Source: Bacillus sp. N1-1 (lineage in GTDB: Bacteria > Bacillota > Bacilli > Bacillales > Guptibacillaceae). From it: 64,000 bases of DNA. The DNA lies in NCBI RefSeq assembly GCF_009818105.1, contig NZ_CP046564.1:806001-870000 (forward strand), given 5' to 3'. Of this stretch, positions 62,564-64,000 are shown piece by piece (positions within the stretch are counted from its first letter, which is position 1; each line of letters opens with the position of its first letter). The position numbers and the translations under genes are program-made. The notes beneath the pieces were generated by a model. The model searched no databases. It had not been told where the DNA came from and saw only the letters and a list, made by a program, of their open reading frames with translations.

Positions 62564-63355
62564 ATGGATCTCAATCTAAAAGGAAAATCAGTCGTCGTAA
62601 CAGCTGCAAGCAAAGGACTTGGAAGAGCTTCGGCCCTTGCATTTGCGAAGGAAGGTGCGCATGTTATTTTATCAAGTCGAAGTGAAGATGAACTGAAAAA
62701 AGCATGTGAAGAAATCATCGAAGAGACAGGGAATGAGCAGGTTACCTGGACTGTTTGCGATATGACAAAAGCGGATGATATTAATCGATTGATGACGTTT
62801 GCCGCAGAAACGAATGGTACAGTAGATGTGTTAATTAATAATGCGGGCGGTCCTCCAGCTGGTCGGTTTGAGGATTTCGATGATGAAGGTTGGCAGAATG
62901 CTTTTGAACTGAATCTATTAAGCTTCGTTCGAACGTCAAGAGCAGCAATTCCTTACATGAAGGAAAATGGATGGGGACGTATCTTGAATATCGCTTCTTC
63001 TTCAATTAAACAATCGCTAGATAACCTGATCCTCTCGAATACATTTCGAGCAGGGATTGTAGGACTAGCAAAAAGTCTTTCACAGGAATATGCAGAGCAT
63101 AATATTCTTGTAAATACAGTTGGCCCAGGACGTATTGCTACTGATCGTGTGGAGCAACTTGATCAAATTAAGGCAGATCAGTTAGGCATCAATGTTGCTG
63201 AATTAAAGAGTCAGGCGGAGCAATCCATTCCGATGAAAAGATACGGGGAACCTGATGAATTTGCAAAGGCGATCGTATTTCTCGGATCAGATGCAAATAC
63301 TTATATGACCGGGCAATCACTCGTTGTGGACGGCGGCCTTGTGAAGGCATTATAA
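62564..63355 (+). CDS. Atypical SDR family oxidoreductase
   Basis: A 263-residue short-chain dehydrogenase/reductase. The cofactor motif TAASKGLGRA, the NNAGG motif and C-terminal YMTGQSLVVDGG are normal. The active site is not: after the serine run NIASSS, the usual YxxxK is replaced by LSNTFRAG, so both catalytic Tyr and Lys appear to be missing at their standard places. It is last in the TAXI operon, 33 nt after the permease, and may act on the imported acid. Start ATG at 62564 follows GGAAGGG. Confidence 0.85.
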   Translation: MDLNLKGKSVVVTAASKGLGRASALAFAKEGAHVILSSRSEDELKKACEEIIEETGNEQVTWTVCDMTKADDINRLMTFAAETNGTVDVLINNAGGPPAGRFEDFDDEGWQNAFELNLLSFVRTSRAAIPYMKENGWGRILNIASSSIKQSLDNLILSNTFRAGIVGLAKSLSQEYAEHNILVNTVGPGRIATDRVEQLDQIKADQLGINVAELKSQAEQSIPMKRYGEPDEFAKAIVFLGSDANTYMTGQSLVVDGGLVKAL

Positions 63356-63363
63356 AGAGGGGA

Positions 63364-63393
63364 GGGACGCAGTTTGACTGCGTCCTTTTTTCT
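63364..63393 (+). terminator. Terminator of the TAXI TRAP-SDR operon
   Basis: Stem GGACGCAG / CTGCGTCC with loop TTTGA, then TTTTTT. Confidence 0.9.
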
Positions 63394-63525
63394 TTGAGAA
63401 TCTCCCCCTAATCATTTTTCTTTTAGGAAGAAACCGATATAATAGAAGAAGATGAAAATGACTAATTCTGGTGTTGCTAAACCCTTTGGTTTCAAAGCAA
63501 TTGTCGGTACAGGGAGGGTGATTGG

Positions 63526-64000
63526 ATGGTAGACGCGAAAGAACGGATTCTAGAAGCGACGGATATTCATAAAGCAACTGAGATGATCAGCATTGCGACG
63601 AATAAGCCAGTTATTATTGAGAACAAAAATTTTGAGCTTATTTCCTATAGCACAGCGTCGGAAAGTTTTGATCAAACGCAGCAAAAAACCATTTTATATA
63701 AGAAATGCCCAGTTTTTATTATTGATCGTTTAAAAAAAGAAGGGATCGTGCAACAGCTTGAGAGCAATGAAGCTCCCATTCGCATTGCCCCTATTGAAGA
63801 AATCGGCTTTTATCAGCGCGTGGTTGTGAAAGCGATTTATGAAGAGCGGACAATGGGATATCTCTGGGTGCAAGAAACAAATAGTCCGCTTACGGAAGAA
63901 GAGGTGGACTTTCTTACTGAAATCACCCCTCACATTGGCAAGCTTATTCATGATTCGTATCAAAAAGGGAAAGAGCATGAGGGGAAGCAAGAGAAATTGC
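63526..64000 (+). CDS. PucR/CdaR-like transcriptional regulator, N-terminal part
   Basis: A gene that runs off the end of the window; 158 codons are visible. The start ATG lies 7 nt after AGGGAGGG. The visible part resembles the GAF-like sensory N-terminus of Bacillus PucR/CdaR regulators (NKPVIIENKNFELISYSTASES, VQQLESNEAPIRI, MGYLWVQETNSPLTEEEVDFL, in pieces). The expected C-terminal HTH_30 domain would be outside. The family call is tentative because the DNA-binding part is not seen. Confidence 0.6.
   Translation, partial: MVDAKERILEATDIHKATEMISIATNKPVIIENKNFELISYSTASESFDQTQQKTILYKKCPVFIIDRLKKEGIVQQLESNEAPIRIAPIEEIGFYQRVVVKAIYEERTMGYLWVQETNSPLTEEEVDFLTEITPHIGKLIHDSYQKGKEHEGKQEKL

Overview
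The window reads as chromosomal DNA from a low-GC, Gram-positive, aerobic member of the Bacillaceae. The evidence is the strong AGGAGG-type ribosome binding sites, frequent TTG/GTG starts, a lipoteichoic acid synthase very close to Bacillus LtaS, a B. subtilis-type rbsRKDACB operon, an RsbR-type stressosome protein, a CYP102A (P450 BM3-type) fusion enzyme with its BM3R1-type repressor, CcpA cre boxes and a DctB/DctS/DctR sensing system. A BCCT osmolyte transporter and a K+/H+ antiporter fit an organism facing salt or alkaline stress, but species cannot be fixed from the sequence alone. There are no rRNA or tRNA genes, CRISPR arrays or intact mobile elements that I can see.

Layout. 0-8.7 kb: end of an Ohr peroxidase, an orphan amino-acid binding lipoprotein, BCCT transporter, ZIP metal transporter, thioredoxin-like protein, a minimal tyrosine recombinase, K+/H+ antiporter and Nei glycosylase. 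8.7-14.5 kb: the complete ribose operon with overlapping genes, its own promoter and a perfect operator palindrome. 14.5-21.3 kb: phosphotransferase, aldo/keto reductase, two Nudix genes (one fused to a PP2C-like phosphatase), a tandem DUF2294/MpsC-like protein, then convergent ChrA chromate transporter with a PadR regulator. 21.6-29.5 kb: DHA2 drug exporter, LtaS, zinc-ribbon metallo-hydrolase, cupin, cold-shock protein, RsbR-like protein, and a YczE-type membrane protein preceded by a structured leader. 29.6-31.6 kb: PTS-dependent dihydroxyacetone kinase dhaKLM. 31.7-41.2 kb: CYP102A with twin operators, alcohol dehydrogenase, M50 protease, CstB persulfide dioxygenase with a CstR-like operator, and an MFS exporter with a divergent TetR gene. 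41.2-44.1 kb: TetR-controlled ABC-2 exporter.

44.2-63.4 kb is a carbon-catabolism region. AcoR and a sigma-54 promoter drive acoABC (acetoin dehydrogenase E1/E2, no E3 present). glaH-lhgO convert glutarate to 2-oxoglutarate and sit behind a sigma-A promoter and a leader of about 220 nt that ends in an intrinsic terminator. After an esterase and an ECF sigma operon come DUF3870 and DctB, divergent from DctS-DctR, followed by a TAXI-type TRAP importer operon (binding protein, DUF1850, fused permease, atypical SDR). Three good CcpA cre sites (before acoA, dctB and the TAXI operon) suggest common glucose repression of the region. The window ends inside a PucR/CdaR-like regulator.

The most promising undescribed items are the leaders before glaH and yczE, the Nudix-PP2C fusion, and the apparent coupling of the DctBSR co-sensor to a TAXI TRAP importer.
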